NCBI RefSeq assembly: GCF_011806455.1
Contig: NZ_JAATOT010000002.1
Location: 1 to 64,000, forward strand
DNA from: Celeribacter sp. HF31
GTDB lineage: Bacteria > Pseudomonadota > Alphaproteobacteria > Rhodobacterales > Rhodobacteraceae
Reading direction: 5' to 3'
DNA length: 64,000 nucleotides
Part shown: positions 63,856-64,000 of the stretch, piece after piece
How the letters are laid out: each line of letters begins with the position of its first letter
Position numbering within the stretch: position 1 is the stretch's first letter
Position numbers and translations under genes: made by a program
Notes under the pieces: generated by a model
Seen by the model: only the letters and a program-made list of their open reading frames with translations
Told to the model about the DNA's origin: nothing
Databases searched by the model: none

Positions 63856-64000
63856 ATGAAAACCCGTGGTAAAATTCTTGCTCTGTCCACCGCCGCTCTG
63901 ATGGCCGCTGCCCCGATGGCTTCTTTTGCCCAGGAGGCCGTGAATGGCGCAGAGATCATCAACGAGCAAGCGCTCGACGCCAACGCCACCATCGCCGACA
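63856..64000 (+). CDS. Secreted protein of unknown function (partial)
   Basis: 48 codons before the right edge. A clear signal peptide (MKTRGKILALSTAALMAAAP...SFA, about 25 residues) is followed by QEAVNGAEIINEQALDANATIAD. GGAG lies 7 bases before ATG 63856. The rest is outside the window. Confidence 0.75.
   Translation, partial: MKTRGKILALSTAALMAAAPMASFAQEAVNGAEIINEQALDANATIAD

Overview
The window looks like a chromosome segment of an alphaproteobacterium of the Rhodobacteraceae (Roseobacter group). The basis is protein style and gene company: a long-form Pst phosphate transporter, a class II DAHP synthase, a cysteine-poor HemB, a PAS_5-type protein, RTX/Hint secreted proteins, and GC-rich codon use throughout. 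The genus cannot be decided from the sequence alone. No rRNA, tRNA, CRISPR array or prophage was seen.

Layout. Positions 1-4620 are an accessory patch. It holds an AT-richer gene that runs off the left edge (a predicted glycoside-hydrolase-like enzyme with C-terminal RTX repeats), then an IS3-family element whose transposase has lost two of its three catalytic acids, then about 0.9 kb of gene-poor DNA. At 4623-7409 lies a second secreted RTX protein ending in a Hint domain. From 7.6 to 13.5 kb are a MobA-like nucleotidyltransferase and a complete branched-chain amino acid ABC transporter (livKGFHM, minus strand) with an unusual 27-bp tandem repeat at its 3' end. From 13.8 to 20.1 kb are housekeeping and small genes: a PQQ-type sugar dehydrogenase, DAHP synthase, a GNAT enzyme, a PAS protein, guanylate kinase and a gamma-class carbonic anhydrase. 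From 20.2 to 27.8 kb is the full phosphate regulon phoR-pstSCAB-phoU-phoB, with Pho boxes before phoR and pstS.

From 28 to 42 kb is a nitrogen-salvage region: a GntR regulator, an aldehyde dehydrogenase / FAD oxidase / class III aminotransferase operon, an M24 hydrolase, a cupin-XRE regulator, gabT-gabD, glutamate dehydrogenase, arginase-ornithine cyclodeaminase, and an Lrp/AsnC regulator. Together these would take arginine, ornithine, diamines and GABA to glutamate, proline and succinate. A DNA motif shared between the gntR promoter and the aminotransferase promoter links this regulator to that operon.

From 42 to 64 kb are a LuxR-type regulator without a LuxI, tsf and rpsB, a pseudouridine-degradation pair (psuK-psuG), a DUF502 membrane protein, 3-hydroxybutyrate dehydrogenase with a coupled patatin-like lipase, a family 5 solute-binding protein, two tiny lipoproteins, a second cupin-XRE regulator, a DsbA-like oxidoreductase, an MFS exporter, mfd, hemB, a SYLF lipoprotein, a Ppx/GppA phosphatase, an RluE-type pseudouridine synthase, and the start of a secreted protein cut by the right edge. 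The most interesting non-coding signals are a candidate small RNA at 50106-50181 with its own promoter and terminator, the shared GntR operator, and the livM minisatellite.
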